DNA of 11,009 bases from Actinomycetes bacterium (GCA_030146615.1 JASLBL010000184.1:1-11009); one strand, 5' to 3'; positions 1 to 6,679 are shown, counted from the first letter of the stretch. Notes: a model not told the origin generated them from the letters alone. A program made the numbers and translations.

Positions 1-55
1 GTGCATCTCCTGAAGAAGACTTGGACCAGGCGAACGTGCCGCTACACTCCCTCCC

Positions 56-703
56 ATGGCAGGCTGCTGTCCCTCACGCGACTATCACCGCTTCTTCAAC
101 CAGCGGTTCGCCCGCCGGCTCGCCAACCGGTACGCCAAGCGCGGCCTCGACCACACCGCGCAGAGGATGGTCGAGTTCCTGCAAGGGCTCGGCGTGGAGG
201 GGGCCAGCGTCCTGGAGATCGGCGGGGGCGTCGGCGAGCTCCAGATCGAGCTGCTGCAGGCGGGCGCGGCCCGCGCCCAGAACCTGGAGCTCTCCCCCGC
301 CTACGAGCGACAGGCCCTCGAGCTGGCCGAGCAGGCAGGGGTCCAGGGGCGCCTGGACTGGCGCCTCCACGACCTCGCCCAGGACCCCGGGACGGTCGAG
401 CCGGCCGACCTGGTGGTCCTGCACCGGGTGGTGTGCTGCTATCCGGACTATGCACGCCTGTTGGGAGCTGCCGCCGACCATGCCCGGCGCGCCCTAGTCT
501 TCAGCTATCCACCCCGCAACCTGCTCTCGCGCGCCTTCTACCGGGGGTTCAACCTGGTGATGCGGCTGACGGGGAGCGGCTTTCGGGGCTTTGCCCACCC
601 GCCGGGCGCGATGCTGGCGGTGCTGGAGGACCACGGGCTCCGACGGACCTACCAGGGCCGCAGCCGGATCTGGCAGGTCGCCGGCCTGCAGCGCATTTCA
701 TAA
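56..703 (+). CDS. Class I SAM-dependent methyltransferase
   Basis: A 215-residue protein with a Rossmann-type methyltransferase fold. Motif I is VLEIGGGVGELQIELL at residues 52-67, and the acidic post-I segment is NLELSPAYE at 76-84. A second conserved strand, ADLVVLHRVVCCYPD, lies at 117-131. The HRVVCCYPD signature and the N-terminal Cys-Cys followed by a basic helix (residues 4-30) fit a small actinobacterial group of uncharacterised methyltransferases distantly like Mg-protoporphyrin O-methyltransferase. From the family it should transfer a methyl group from SAM in the cytoplasm; the substrate cannot be told. The ATG at 56 is the first good start after an in-frame stop near 11-13. No clear Shine-Dalgarno sequence precedes it. 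The length is normal and the frame intact. It has no co-directional neighbour closer than 450 bp. An unrelated function is unlikely; a specific substrate would be a guess. Confidence 0.85.
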   Translation: MAGCCPSRDYHRFFNQRFARRLANRYAKRGLDHTAQRMVEFLQGLGVEGASVLEIGGGVGELQIELLQAGAARAQNLELSPAYERQALELAEQAGVQGRLDWRLHDLAQDPGTVEPADLVVLHRVVCCYPDYARLLGAAADHARRALVFSYPPRNLLSRAFYRGFNLVMRLTGSGFRGFAHPPGAMLAVLEDHGLRRTYQGRSRIWQVAGLQRIS

Positions 704-1159
704 GGTGCGGTCACCGCTCGACGGGGATAGGGCAGGTGTGGTCGGCGTCCCGACGAGGCGATTCCGGCGGAGTCGCGACAAAGAACCGCCACCAAGTGCC
801 GTATCAGCAACCTGGCCGACCGCGTGCAAGGACGGGTTCCGAGCACTTCCCTGAGGAGCTTTCCTCAGGGCCCAGCGCCCAAGCCAGCAGCTAGGTTGAC
901 ATCAGGTGCCGCCACAGGGCGGCGATGGTGAGTGCTGGATGGGCATCTCACTCAGCCCTCACAGGACTCCTCCAGGCCGGGGCGCAAGGCCGCGGACAGC
1001 CCCACAGCATCATGTTCTGCAGCGGCGGCCTCGGTTGTCGCCCGATCTCACGGCGGCGTGAGGTCAGAGATGCTCCGGGTCTCGCGCTCGGAGACCACCC
1101 CTAGGCCGCGCCTGGCGGTGCTCCCTGCTCTGCTCCGGGGAGGGCGATACCCTCGCGGC
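704..1159. other. Intergenic stretch without a supportable gene
   Basis: Between the methyltransferase and the PPC-domain gene, open frames exist on both strands but none shows a recognisable domain or a plausible start with a ribosome site. The only clear structure is the hairpin at 849-870. A TTGACA hexamer at 896-901 lacks a matching -10 box at 16-18 bp, so I do not call a promoter. The open frame that continues upstream of the PPC-domain gene (from 932) has no conserved motif and is treated as untranslated. Confidence 0.6.
849..870. terminator. Perfect 9 bp hairpin, possible terminator
   Basis: CCCTGAGGA, a GCTT loop, then TCCTCAGGG form a perfect 9 bp stem with a 4-base loop, about 145 bp after the methyltransferase stop. 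No U-tract follows on either strand, so it is not a textbook intrinsic terminator. U-less hairpins are often proposed as terminators in GC-rich actinobacteria. Its distance from the gene leaves the role open. Confidence 0.4.
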
Positions 1160-1561
1160 ATGCGCACGATCGCCGTTCGGCTGCGCCCCGGCACCGACCT
1201 CAAAGGCGAGCTGCTGGCCCTTGCCGCCCGCGAAAGGGTCCGGGCGGGCTGGGTGCTGACCTGCGTGGGCAGCCTGTCCCAGGTCAGGCTGCGGCTTGCC
1301 GGCGGCGCCGAGCGCGCCACCTGGCAGGGCGCCTTCGAGATCGTCGCCCTCACCGGCACCCTCTGGCAGGGCGGCGGCCACCTCCATCTGGCGGTGGCCG
1401 ACCACCAAGGCCGCACCGTCGGCGGCCACCTCGCCGAGGGGTGCACCGTGCGCACCACCGCCGAGGTCGTCGTCGCCGCCGACGCCCGGCTAGTGTTTGC
1501 CCGCGAGCAGGATCCGGCCACCGGCTACGACGAGCTGGTGGTCCGCGAACCCGACCCGTGA
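1160..1561 (+). CDS. PPC/DUF296-domain protein
   Basis: A 133-residue protein that is essentially one PPC (plants and prokaryotes conserved, DUF296) domain. The hallmark stretch is G-T-L-W-Q-G-G-G-H-L-H-L-A-V-A-D at residues 66-81, followed by G-R-T-V-G-G-H-L-A-E-G at 84-94. H74, H76 and H90 match the histidines that can line a metal site in prokaryotic members. The N-terminal RLRPGTDLKGELLALA (8-22) and VLTCVGSLSQVRLRLA (32-47) also fit. Prokaryotic PPC proteins are small trimeric cytoplasmic proteins, some with DNA-binding or regulatory roles in other contexts; no reaction is established. The ATG at 1160 was chosen because the domain begins at once after it and a GGGGAGGG stretch lies at 1137-1144, somewhat far away. 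The frame is open further upstream (to 932) but that part looks non-coding. Confidence 0.85.
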   Translation: MRTIAVRLRPGTDLKGELLALAARERVRAGWVLTCVGSLSQVRLRLAGGAERATWQGAFEIVALTGTLWQGGGHLHLAVADHQGRTVGGHLAEGCTVRTTAEVVVAADARLVFAREQDPATGYDELVVREPDP

Positions 1562-2027
1562 GGTCAGGGATCGCCACCGGTCCTCGCAACCCCGGTCCAT
1601 TCGACCCGGCAGCGACAGGCTGGTGGCGGCACGCGTGAGAGAAACGGCGGCTGGATTGACCGATTCTCGGCCGGAAACTCATCCGGAATTCCGTGCAGCC
1701 GATGCCACTCGGTGCCAGTCGCTGCTACCTGCTGGACAGGCTATACTTGGGTCTGACCTGCACGTATGGCTGTTTCTGCTGGTCACCGCGTGAGGGAAGA
1801 ATGGCCCTGGTTTGTCGTTGTAAGCGACACGCGCTACCACTGCGCCACACGCCCATAAATTACTGTCTGCGCAGCTCAACTCTGGTAATCAGATTTTCGC
1901 GGCCTCCAGTGTAACCCACCCTGGACACTTGGGGCCTGCTCCAACAGGCGGCGATCTGCCGAGAGAGCCCAGGACCGTGCTGGATCATGTCTTGGACGAC
2001 CAGGCCACCTTACAGCTCCGGCGCGGC
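1562..2027. other. Decayed intergenic region with a tRNA relic
   Basis: No intact gene is supportable here. On the minus strand it contains a tRNA-Val-like relic (about 1786-1854) and the first codons of a gene following the DUF6247 remnant (GTG at 2008). Base composition is lower in GC than in the neighbouring genes, with TA-containing stretches around 1740-1750 and 1855-1895. This agrees with non-coding, decaying DNA. Confidence 0.6.
1786..1854 (-). pseudogene. tRNA-Val(UAC)-like relic
   Basis: Read on the minus strand from 1854: a 5' acceptor strand GGGCGTG, then TG, a D arm GCGC-AGTGGTA-GCGC, and an anticodon arm TGTCG-CTTACAA-CGACA with a perfect 5 bp stem and UAC in the loop (Val). This 5' half matches the typical actinobacterial tRNA-Val pattern. 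The 3' half is poor: the T arm has no GGTTCGA-type loop, only a 4 bp AGGG/CCCT stem. The 3' acceptor strand CACGCGG pairs with the 5' strand at five of seven positions. I therefore call it a degenerate tRNA, not a working one. A chance match is unlikely given the D and anticodon arms, but the exact 3' end is uncertain. Confidence 0.5.
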
Positions 2028-2318
2028 TCAGGTCAGGTAGCGGCCGATCACGTCCTCGACGTCAAGCGCCTCGGTCTCCCACTCTGGCTCCTCGCCGCGG
2101 CCCAGCCGGGCCTCGGTCGCCGCCCACCGCTCACCACCGTGCCGACGGGCGAACACCACCCGATACCAGGCCTCGACGACGTGGCCGAGCGGCCGCAGGT
2201 CCCGGGTTGACCGCGCCGTGTCCAACGCCTGGTCCAGCTCCTGATCGAACCGGCCACGGTCGGCGCCAGGCAGCGCCCCACGGACCAGCTCGACCCGCTC
2301 CCGGCAAGTTCGGGCTGG
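2028..2318 (-). pseudogene. DUF6247-type protein, N-terminus broken
   Basis: The open frame from 2318 to the TGA at 2028-2030 encodes ERVELVRGALPGAD, then RFDQELDQALDTARSTRDL, RPLGHVVEAWYRVVFARRHGG, and a tail ending in EPEWETEALDVEDVIGRYLT. This pattern (a LP-x2-D/E-R-x-F start, a D-x-A helix, a W-Y/R helix, an acidic tail) matches the short actinobacterial DUF6247 family. That family often sits beside a small second gene and has been suspected of antitoxin-like roles, which is inference. No ATG, GTG or TTG precedes the conserved LVRGALPGAD part in this frame. The first possible start, TTG at 2225, would cut into the domain. The frame just upstream, from GTG at 2343 (VASVAEGVTSPNLPG), could be its original N-terminus, displaced by a one-base shift near 2300-2318. 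A partner start, GTG at 2008, follows 19 bp after the stop but hits a stop after seven codons. Confidence 0.55.
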
Positions 2319-2343
2319 TCACCCCTTCGGCCACGCTCGCCAC

Positions 2344-2579
2344 GCGCCTCCTCGCCGTCCCGACGGTCTTCCGCCCAGCAGTGTGGCAGAGCCTCCCGCA
2401 CCTGGTGCCCGGATGGTAGGCCGGCTCATGAACCTGTTACTCCTCCCGCCGTGACGACGGCTTAGCACAGCGGCGAACGATCCACGGCACTCTCCCCCAC
2501 CACCAGGAAATCCTGCACCAAGGTGCATTGCTGTCCTCAGAGAATTGGGTCGAGGGTACTGCGCAAGGTCATGTGGCGA
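2344..2579. other. Short gene-free stretch left of the IS21 element
   Basis: No coding signal with a recognisable domain is seen between the DUF6247 remnant and the left IS end. A weak 5 bp hairpin, GCCGT-GACG-ACGGC, lies around 2446-2460. Confidence 0.5.
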
Positions 2580-2625
2580 TGTCAACTCAAACTGGCCCCA
2601 CGGTGACGGCTTGAAGTGGCTCCAG
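2579..2625. repeat. Left end of the IS21 element, two repeat copies
   Basis: Two copies of the element's end repeat lie at 2579-2601 and 2603-2625, 24 bp apart from start to start. The inner copy begins GTGACGGCTTGAAGTGGCTC. The outer copy is more diverged but keeps the TGGCCCCAC end. The spacing equals that of the two outermost copies at the right end. A weaker third match may overlap the stop codon of the DUF3024 gene at about 2650-2674. Multiple terminal repeats bound by IstA are established for IS21 itself. Confidence 0.7.
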
Positions 2626-2665
2626 CGGTCGGGGCGAGGAGCCCGTCTGCCGACGGTCTTGGCGG

Positions 2666-3004
2666 TTAGCCCCAGAAGATGCCGGTGGGGTCGCGGTCGA
2701 GCTCGGTGAGCAGGTCGTCGACTCGGTTCGAGGGTGCGAGTAGGTCGTAGATGTGGAAGCGGAGGTTGCGGTCGCGCCAGTACAAGGTCCAAGACTTGTC
2801 GGTGGCGGTGTAGCGCAGACGGGCGATCGGAAAGTTGGTCCATTCCGGCCCGAAGTCCTCACGCCAGGGAGCGCGCCGCTCGACGATGGTGAGATGTCGT
2901 GGGGCGATCTCGCACTCGACTCGGACTTGGTGGCGGGCGTGCTCGGGCACCCGTGCGGCGCACCACCGCTGCACTCGTGCGACGTCCAGTTCCGGCAGGG
3001 CCAT
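2666..3004 (-). CDS. DUF3024-family protein, IS21 passenger
   Basis: A 112-residue protein of the DUF3024 family. It begins MALPELDVARVQRWCAARVP and continues with RVECEIAPRHLTIVERR (about 28-44), WREDFGPEWTNFPIARLRY (about 47-65), and a tryptophan/arginine-rich WTLYWRDRNLRFHIYD segment (about 71-86). It ends DRDPTGIFWG. Family members are small cytoplasmic proteins of unknown function, often next to transposases. The ATG at 3004 was chosen over the longer open frame from 3094 because the domain starts there and the upstream gene stops only 4 bp away (stop at 3009-3011). GGTGAT lies just before the start. Translation is probably coupled to the upstream passenger. The stop TAA at 2666-2668 lies close to the element's left end. 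The family call is sure; the function is unknown. Confidence 0.85.
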   Translation of the reverse strand: MALPELDVARVQRWCAARVPEHARHQVRVECEIAPRHLTIVERRAPWREDFGPEWTNFPIARLRYTATDKSWTLYWRDRNLRFHIYDLLAPSNRVDDLLTELDRDPTGIFWG

Positions 3005-3008
3005 CGGA

Positions 3009-3590
3009 TCACCAGCCGTCCGGGGTCTGGGCTGCGGTATTGAGCGCGTCGAAGGCGGTGTCGAGTCGCTGTTGGCGGCGCCGGTTGGGTTCATGGTTGG
3101 CTTCGGCCGCTACGAACCCGATCAGCTCGTCCAAGTCGTCGTCGGTGGCGGCGAGGATGGCGCCGTCGTTGTGGGCGCGGATCTGGAACACCAGTCGTTC
3201 GCAGTCGGTGTCCAGCAACCGCAACTCGCGCAGCGCTGCTGCCACCTCGTCCGGGATGACGATCTCGTGGACGGGGTCGGCGAGGGCCAGTTGTCGGCGG
3301 CGCAGATCGAATGGGGTGTCCTCCCAGTTGCTGATGACGCCTTCGTCGTCGCAGGCGCTGCACTGCCACCGGATCGGCGCCCCCAGCTCGGTCCATAGCA
3401 CGATCATGCGACCCGGGCAGCGGCGGTTGGCCGGCCGGCGTCGGCAGGGCAGCGCGCTTTCCCAGGCGGTTCCGGCGTCACCGGCTGTTGCCGCCCGAAC
3501 GATGTTGCTCAGGTGCTCGGCCAGTCGGCGCGCCGGGCCCGGGGTGTCCTCAGGTGGGTCGAGGAAGTGGTGCAGGTCGGTGACCAACAT
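3009..3590 (-). CDS. Hypothetical protein with four conserved-type cysteines, IS21 passenger
   Basis: A 193-residue cytoplasmic protein without a named domain that I can assign. It starts MLVTDLHHFLDPPEDTPGPA. Four cysteines, C49, C58, C77 and C80, occur as C-x8-C and C-x2-C (CSAC), which could form a zinc ribbon. The second half is acidic and helical: IPDEVAAALRELRLLDTDCE at about 118-137, then a segment rich in Asp/Glu (DDDLDELIGFVAAEANHE). It ends in a basic helix beginning NRRRQQRLDTAFDAL. I recall similar proteins next to istB in other actinobacterial IS21-type elements, so it is likely a regular passenger. It starts 53 bp after istB and ends 4 bp before the DUF3024 gene, in the same direction, so the four genes probably share a transcript. 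GGGG lies a few bases before the ATG. A role in transposition, target choice or regulation would be a guess. Confidence 0.8.
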   Translation of the reverse strand: MLVTDLHHFLDPPEDTPGPARRLAEHLSNIVRAATAGDAGTAWESALPCRRRPANRRCPGRMIVLWTELGAPIRWQCSACDDEGVISNWEDTPFDLRRRQLALADPVHEIVIPDEVAAALRELRLLDTDCERLVFQIRAHNDGAILAATDDDLDELIGFVAAEANHEPNRRRQQRLDTAFDALNTAAQTPDGW

Positions 3591-3643
3591 TTCCCCAAGA
3601 CTGTACCGACCACGCTCTCGCGCGACCCCGCTGCTCGTCGTGG

Positions 3644-4429
3644 TCAGCCGGCGGCGCGCCGTTTGCGGGCGTGGGCCAGCCGGTAGGAGGTGGTGCCGGT
3701 TTCGATGATCTGTCCGGCGAAGGTGAGCCGGTCGACGATGGCCGCGCAGAGGCGCGGGTCGGTGAAGGTTTTCGTCCAGCCGGAGAACGGCTCGTTGGAG
3801 GCGATAGCGATCGCCGACCGTTCCTCCCGCTCGGTCAAGACCTGGAACAGGAGTTCGGCGCCGTGCCGGTCGAGTTCCATGTATCCCAGCTCATCGAGGC
3901 AGAGCAGGTCGACGCGGCCGTAGCGGGCGATCATCTTGGACAGCTGCTTGTCATCAGCGGCCTCGACCAGCTCGTTGACGAGCTTGGAGGCCAGCGTGTA
4001 GCGGACCCGGTGCCCGGCCTCCGCGGCGGCGGTGCCGAGCCCGATCAACAGGTGCGACTTCCCGGTCCCGGAGTCACCGATCAAACACAACGGGTGCCCG
4101 GCTTTGACCCAGGCGCAGGTGGCGAGCTGGTGGATCACCGCGGGGCTGACGCCCGGGTTGGCGGCGAAGTCAAACTCCTCGAGGCGCTTGTCGCGCGGGA
4201 AGCCGGCGTCATGGATGCGCCGAGCGGCACGCCGCTTGTCCCGGTCGTCGCACTCGGCCATCACGAGCTCGGCCAAGAACCCCAGGTAGGACAGGTGTTC
4301 GCGTTCGGCTGCGGCGGCGATCTCTTCGAACCGGTCGCGGATGGTGGGCAGCCGCAGCACCCGGGTGGCGGAGTCGATCGCGGCGATCGCGGCCTGCTCA
4401 GTAACACCACGCCGGGTCGATGGGCTCAT
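3644..4429 (-). CDS. istB: IS21-family transposition helper ATPase IstB
   Basis: A 261-residue AAA+ ATPase. It shows Walker A GDSGTGKSH at residues 118-126 and Walker B VDLLCLDELGY at 173-183. A sensor-1-like segment IAIASNEPFSGW follows at about 207-218, then DRLTF with IIETGTTSYR near the C-terminus (about 233-250). The N-terminal helical region (1-90) is the usual IstB part that contacts transposase. In the IS21 system IstB oligomerises on target DNA and stimulates strand transfer by IstA; that is established for the family. Its ATG at 4427-4429 overlaps the istA stop (TGA at 4426-4428) as ATGA, so translation is probably coupled. Length and motifs are complete, with no sign of decay. Confidence 0.95.
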   Translation of the reverse strand: MSPSTRRGVTEQAAIAAIDSATRVLRLPTIRDRFEEIAAAAEREHLSYLGFLAELVMAECDDRDKRRAARRIHDAGFPRDKRLEEFDFAANPGVSPAVIHQLATCAWVKAGHPLCLIGDSGTGKSHLLIGLGTAAAEAGHRVRYTLASKLVNELVEAADDKQLSKMIARYGRVDLLCLDELGYMELDRHGAELLFQVLTEREERSAIAIASNEPFSGWTKTFTDPRLCAAIVDRLTFAGQIIETGTTSYRLAHARKRRAAG

Positions 4430-6024
4430 GAGCTGGCCTTCCCGAGCAGGTCGTCGTAGACCTCGACCGAGGGCAGCGGCCGGTCATCAGCTGGCAGGTC
4501 GACGAGGCGACGCTCGGTGAAGCTGACCATCTGCTGCCGATGCGATGCCGCCTCGATCGGCGCTGGGTGCACGCCGCGCCGCTGCGCAGCTTTGCGAGCC
4601 TGCACCGCGACCACGTCGGCGCTGACCGAACCGACCGACAACGCAGCCGTGATACCGGCAAGCACGTCGACGTGCTCGAGGTGGCGGTGCAGCAGCAACA
4701 CCTCAATCAGCGCCCGGGTGCCAGCCGTGTCACCGAACGCCTTGCGCGCCGCAGCCCAGAACGAGTCATGGGGCAGGGTGAAGGCACCGCTCGCGCGGGC
4801 TTGGGCGAGCGCGGTGGCACCGGGCAGCGCACCGGGCTTGCGCAGCAAGATCTCCAGGTAGTGGTCCAGGTCGAGGACTTTCACGCCCTTGCTGATCGCG
4901 CGCTGGTGCCGAGCCACCACCTGGTGGCGGTCGAACACCGTCACCGTCGAGGCGGACAGCTTCACCCGCAGCCGGTGCCCGATGAACCGGGCCGGCACCG
5001 AGTACTGGCAGCAGCGCACCATCACCTGCGCATACCGATCGACGCGGGGTGTGAGGGTGAGCGCGGTGTCGAACGGCTCGGCCGGCGGCGGCCGCAGCAG
5101 GGTGCGTTCGAACGCCCAGTCCGCGCCGACGCTGTTGGTCCGGTTGCCGATGCGCCGCCGATCATCCGCATCGTCCCAGGCTTCGAGCAGTTCGTTGAGT
5201 TCCTCGATCGAGTCGACCACCGGCATCGGGACGCAGTGGGTGCGGCGGAACCGGCCGCCCTCACCCTCCACCCCGCCCTTCTCGTGGCTGCCTTCATGAC
5301 CGGGGCGGCAGTAGAACGCGTCGAAGCCGTAGTGGGAGCGGAAAGCGGTCCAGCGGTCGGACTCGACCCGGGTGCGGCCGAACAGCACCCGGGACACGGC
5401 GGGCTTGAGATTGTCGTAGCGGATCTGATCGGTCGGGACGCCGCCGAGCCGTTCGAGGGCGTAGACGTGGCTTTCCAGAAACGCCTCTTGTCCCTGGGAC
5501 AGCGACGCGCGGTGCGCGGCCCGGCCCGAGAACGAGAGCCGCATCGTGAACAGCGCGGTCTTGGTCTTGATGCCACGCAAGATCACCCACAGGTCGTGGA
5601 AGTCCACCTCGGCCTCGGCCGCCGGCAGATGCGTCTGCGGCACGCAGCCCTCCTCCAACGGCCCGCCCGCCTCGGCGGCAATCTCCGGGCGGCGCTTGGC
5701 GACGTAGTCCCGCACCCTCGAGTACGACAGATCCTTCGCGCCGTGCTCGTCCACCAGCCGGGCCAGAACCCGCCGAGCCGTATGACGTTGCTTCTTCGGC
5801 GCGTCCAGATCACCGCGCAGCATCTCGTCGATCGCCGCCTTGAACGGCTCCAGCCGCGGCGAGGTCCGCATCGGTATCTTGCGTGGCGGCGGGATCGCAC
5901 TCGCCAACGCCTGCCGCACCGTGCGCCGGTGCACCCGGTGCTTGGCCGCAAGCTCCCGAATCGACAACCCGTCGACCCGCGCATCGCGTCTGATCGCGGC
6001 GAACAACTCCACCCTCGATCCCAC
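4426..6024 (-). CDS. istA: IS21-family transposase IstA
   Basis: A 532-residue DDE-type transposase. An N-terminal helix-turn-helix lies at about residues 18-42 (LSIRELAAKHRVHRRTVRQAL). The catalytic core has D141 in EAEVDFHD, D204 in RYDNLKPAV, and E253 in the H-E-K-G-G-V-E-G-E stretch, the family's third acidic residue. A C-terminal beta-barrel segment, VPARFIGHRLRVKLSASTV, lies past residue 350. IstA binds the repeated end sequences and performs cut and strand transfer together with IstB. The GTG at 6022-6024 has GGAAGGGG about 7 bp upstream and gives the usual N-terminus (x-G-S-R-V-E-L-F). A second GTG four codons later (6012) is also possible. A perfect palindrome at 6037-6066 sits directly upstream and may be an operator. 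The gene overlaps istB by 4 bp. Confidence 0.95.
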   Translation of the reverse strand: MGSRVELFAAIRRDARVDGLSIRELAAKHRVHRRTVRQALASAIPPPRKIPMRTSPRLEPFKAAIDEMLRGDLDAPKKQRHTARRVLARLVDEHGAKDLSYSRVRDYVAKRRPEIAAEAGGPLEEGCVPQTHLPAAEAEVDFHDLWVILRGIKTKTALFTMRLSFSGRAAHRASLSQGQEAFLESHVYALERLGGVPTDQIRYDNLKPAVSRVLFGRTRVESDRWTAFRSHYGFDAFYCRPGHEGSHEKGGVEGEGGRFRRTHCVPMPVVDSIEELNELLEAWDDADDRRRIGNRTNSVGADWAFERTLLRPPPAEPFDTALTLTPRVDRYAQVMVRCCQYSVPARFIGHRLRVKLSASTVTVFDRHQVVARHQRAISKGVKVLDLDHYLEILLRKPGALPGATALAQARASGAFTLPHDSFWAAARKAFGDTAGTRALIEVLLLHRHLEHVDVLAGITAALSVGSVSADVVAVQARKAAQRRGVHPAPIEAASHRQQMVSFTERRLVDLPADDRPLPSVEVYDDLLGKASS

Positions 6025-6036
6025 CCTCGACCCCTT

Positions 6037-6066
6037 CCGTGATCACCAACCGGTTGGTGATCACGG
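6037..6066. promoter_or_regulatory. Perfect 30 bp palindrome upstream of istA
   Basis: The half-site CCGTGATCACCAACC is followed directly by its exact reverse complement, giving 30 bp of perfect dyad symmetry with no spacer. Each arm contains GTGATCAC, itself a palindrome, so the site is nested. It ends 12 bp before the istA GTG. On the minus strand TTGACC (6065-6070) overlaps its outer edge and could be a -35 box. The best -10 at 17 bp spacing (GGTGAT) is weak. The position suggests an operator for a dimeric repressor, possibly IstA itself, or an mRNA hairpin. This is inference from position and symmetry. Confidence 0.6.
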
Positions 6067-6070
6067 TCAA

Positions 6071-6208
6071 GTGGGGCCACTTCAAGCCGTCACAACCGCC
6101 CCGGCGTGTCGGCGAGTGGGCCAAATCAGGCCGTCACGACGACCTTGGCGCGCCCAGCCAGGTGGGGCCGCTTCAAACCGTCACGGTGGGGCCAACTCAG
6201 GCTGTCAC
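6071..6208. repeat. Right end of the IS21 element, four repeat copies
   Basis: Four copies of one unit lie at 6071-6093, 6116-6137, 6162-6184 and 6186-6208. On the minus strand they share GTGAC, TGA and GGCCC blocks; the innermost begins GTGACGGCTTGAAGTGGCCC. Start-to-start spacings are 45, 46 and 24 bp, close to multiples of about 23. The third copy is one base shorter. They probably are binding sites for IstA. The outer two are mirrored by the two copies at the left end. Confidence 0.75.
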
Positions 6209-6404
6209 GGCCAGTCATGAGACAAAGGCGGGCGAGATGGTCGTAGCCAGAAAGGTGATTGGAGTTAGGGAGGTTCCCTGTTGCGGGGCCTGCTTGTGGC
6301 ATAGACATAGGTACAGGGTGCTGCCCAAGATTGGTTACAGCTGAGAATGACCGATTGGGGCGCGGTGCATCACGCCGCGAGCCTGGTGGTCTGGGCCCCG
6401 TTGG

Positions 6405-6679
6405 GTGACCTTCACCGACCTGTGGCCCCCCGGCGCCGAGCCGACGGTCGAGCACACCCAGGACATCGACGACTGGCTGGCCGTGATCGCCAGCGGCCGC
6501 TGCGTCGGCATCACCCCAGAGAGCACCGTACCCAGTACCGGCGCCAGGGCATCGCCTTCCGCCCCCTCCGCAACGCCGACCCGGTCCCGGTATGAGGCAT
6601 CTGGCGGCGCCAGGACCCCCACCCGGCCACCCACGCCGCCGTCGCCCTCGCCGCGGACCTGTACCGCCAGCAGCAGTGA
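6405..6679 (+). pseudogene. LysR-type regulator, C-terminal remnant
   Basis: The fragment covers the end of a LysR substrate-binding domain. The first frame gives VTFTDLWPPGAEPTVEHTQD followed by IDDWLAVIASGRCVGITPEST. After a one-base loss near 6531 a second frame continues QYRRQGIAFRPLRNADPVPV. A TGA at 6593-6595, probably a CGA arginine codon originally, interrupts it. The same frame then resumes RRQDPHPATHAAVALAADLY and ends RQQQ at the TGA 6677-6679. The D-I-x-x-W-L-A-V-I-A-S-G-R-G-V-G-I-T-P pattern and the P-H-P-A tail are typical of the family. The DNA-binding half is missing: 6208-6404 shows no related coding. It is a dead gene, lying between two insertion sequences. Confidence 0.75.

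Larger units (their letters stand above)
2580..6207 (-). mobile_element. IS21-family insertion sequence with two passenger genes
   Basis: The element is about 3.6 kb and is read leftward: istA, istB, then two passenger genes. The left end (2580 rightward) and the reverse complement of the right end (6207 leftward) align without gaps over 45 bp with about 34 identities, both beginning TG. Repeats of 22-23 bp extend inward at both ends. Standard IS21-family elements are about 2-2.5 kb and carry only istA and istB, so about 1.1 kb of extra coding DNA is present here. No target-site duplication of 4-8 bp is visible: the flanks read TGGCGA on the left and CGGCCA on the right. IstA, IstB and both passengers are open throughout, so the element may still be active, although flanking decay shows the site is old. 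Confidence 0.8.

Noticed and set aside
1..894. 297-codon plus-strand open frame over the methyltransferase
   Set aside because: Arg/Pro/Gly/Ala-rich shadow of the methyltransferase frame without any domain.
896..925. Promoter starting with TTGACA
   Set aside because: No -10-like hexamer at 16-18 bp and no gene directly downstream.
1860..1920. Second tRNA-like segment around TGGTAATCAG
   Set aside because: The would-be anticodon stem pairs at only three of five positions and no D, T or acceptor arms fit.
3671..6042. Long plus-strand open frames opposite istB and istA
   Set aside because: Antisense shadows in high-GC coding DNA; the minus-strand genes have clear motifs.
2568..6219. GTCATG on both sides of the IS21 element as a target duplication
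   Set aside because: The copies lie 6 bp away from the ends, not next to them, so they are likely chance.
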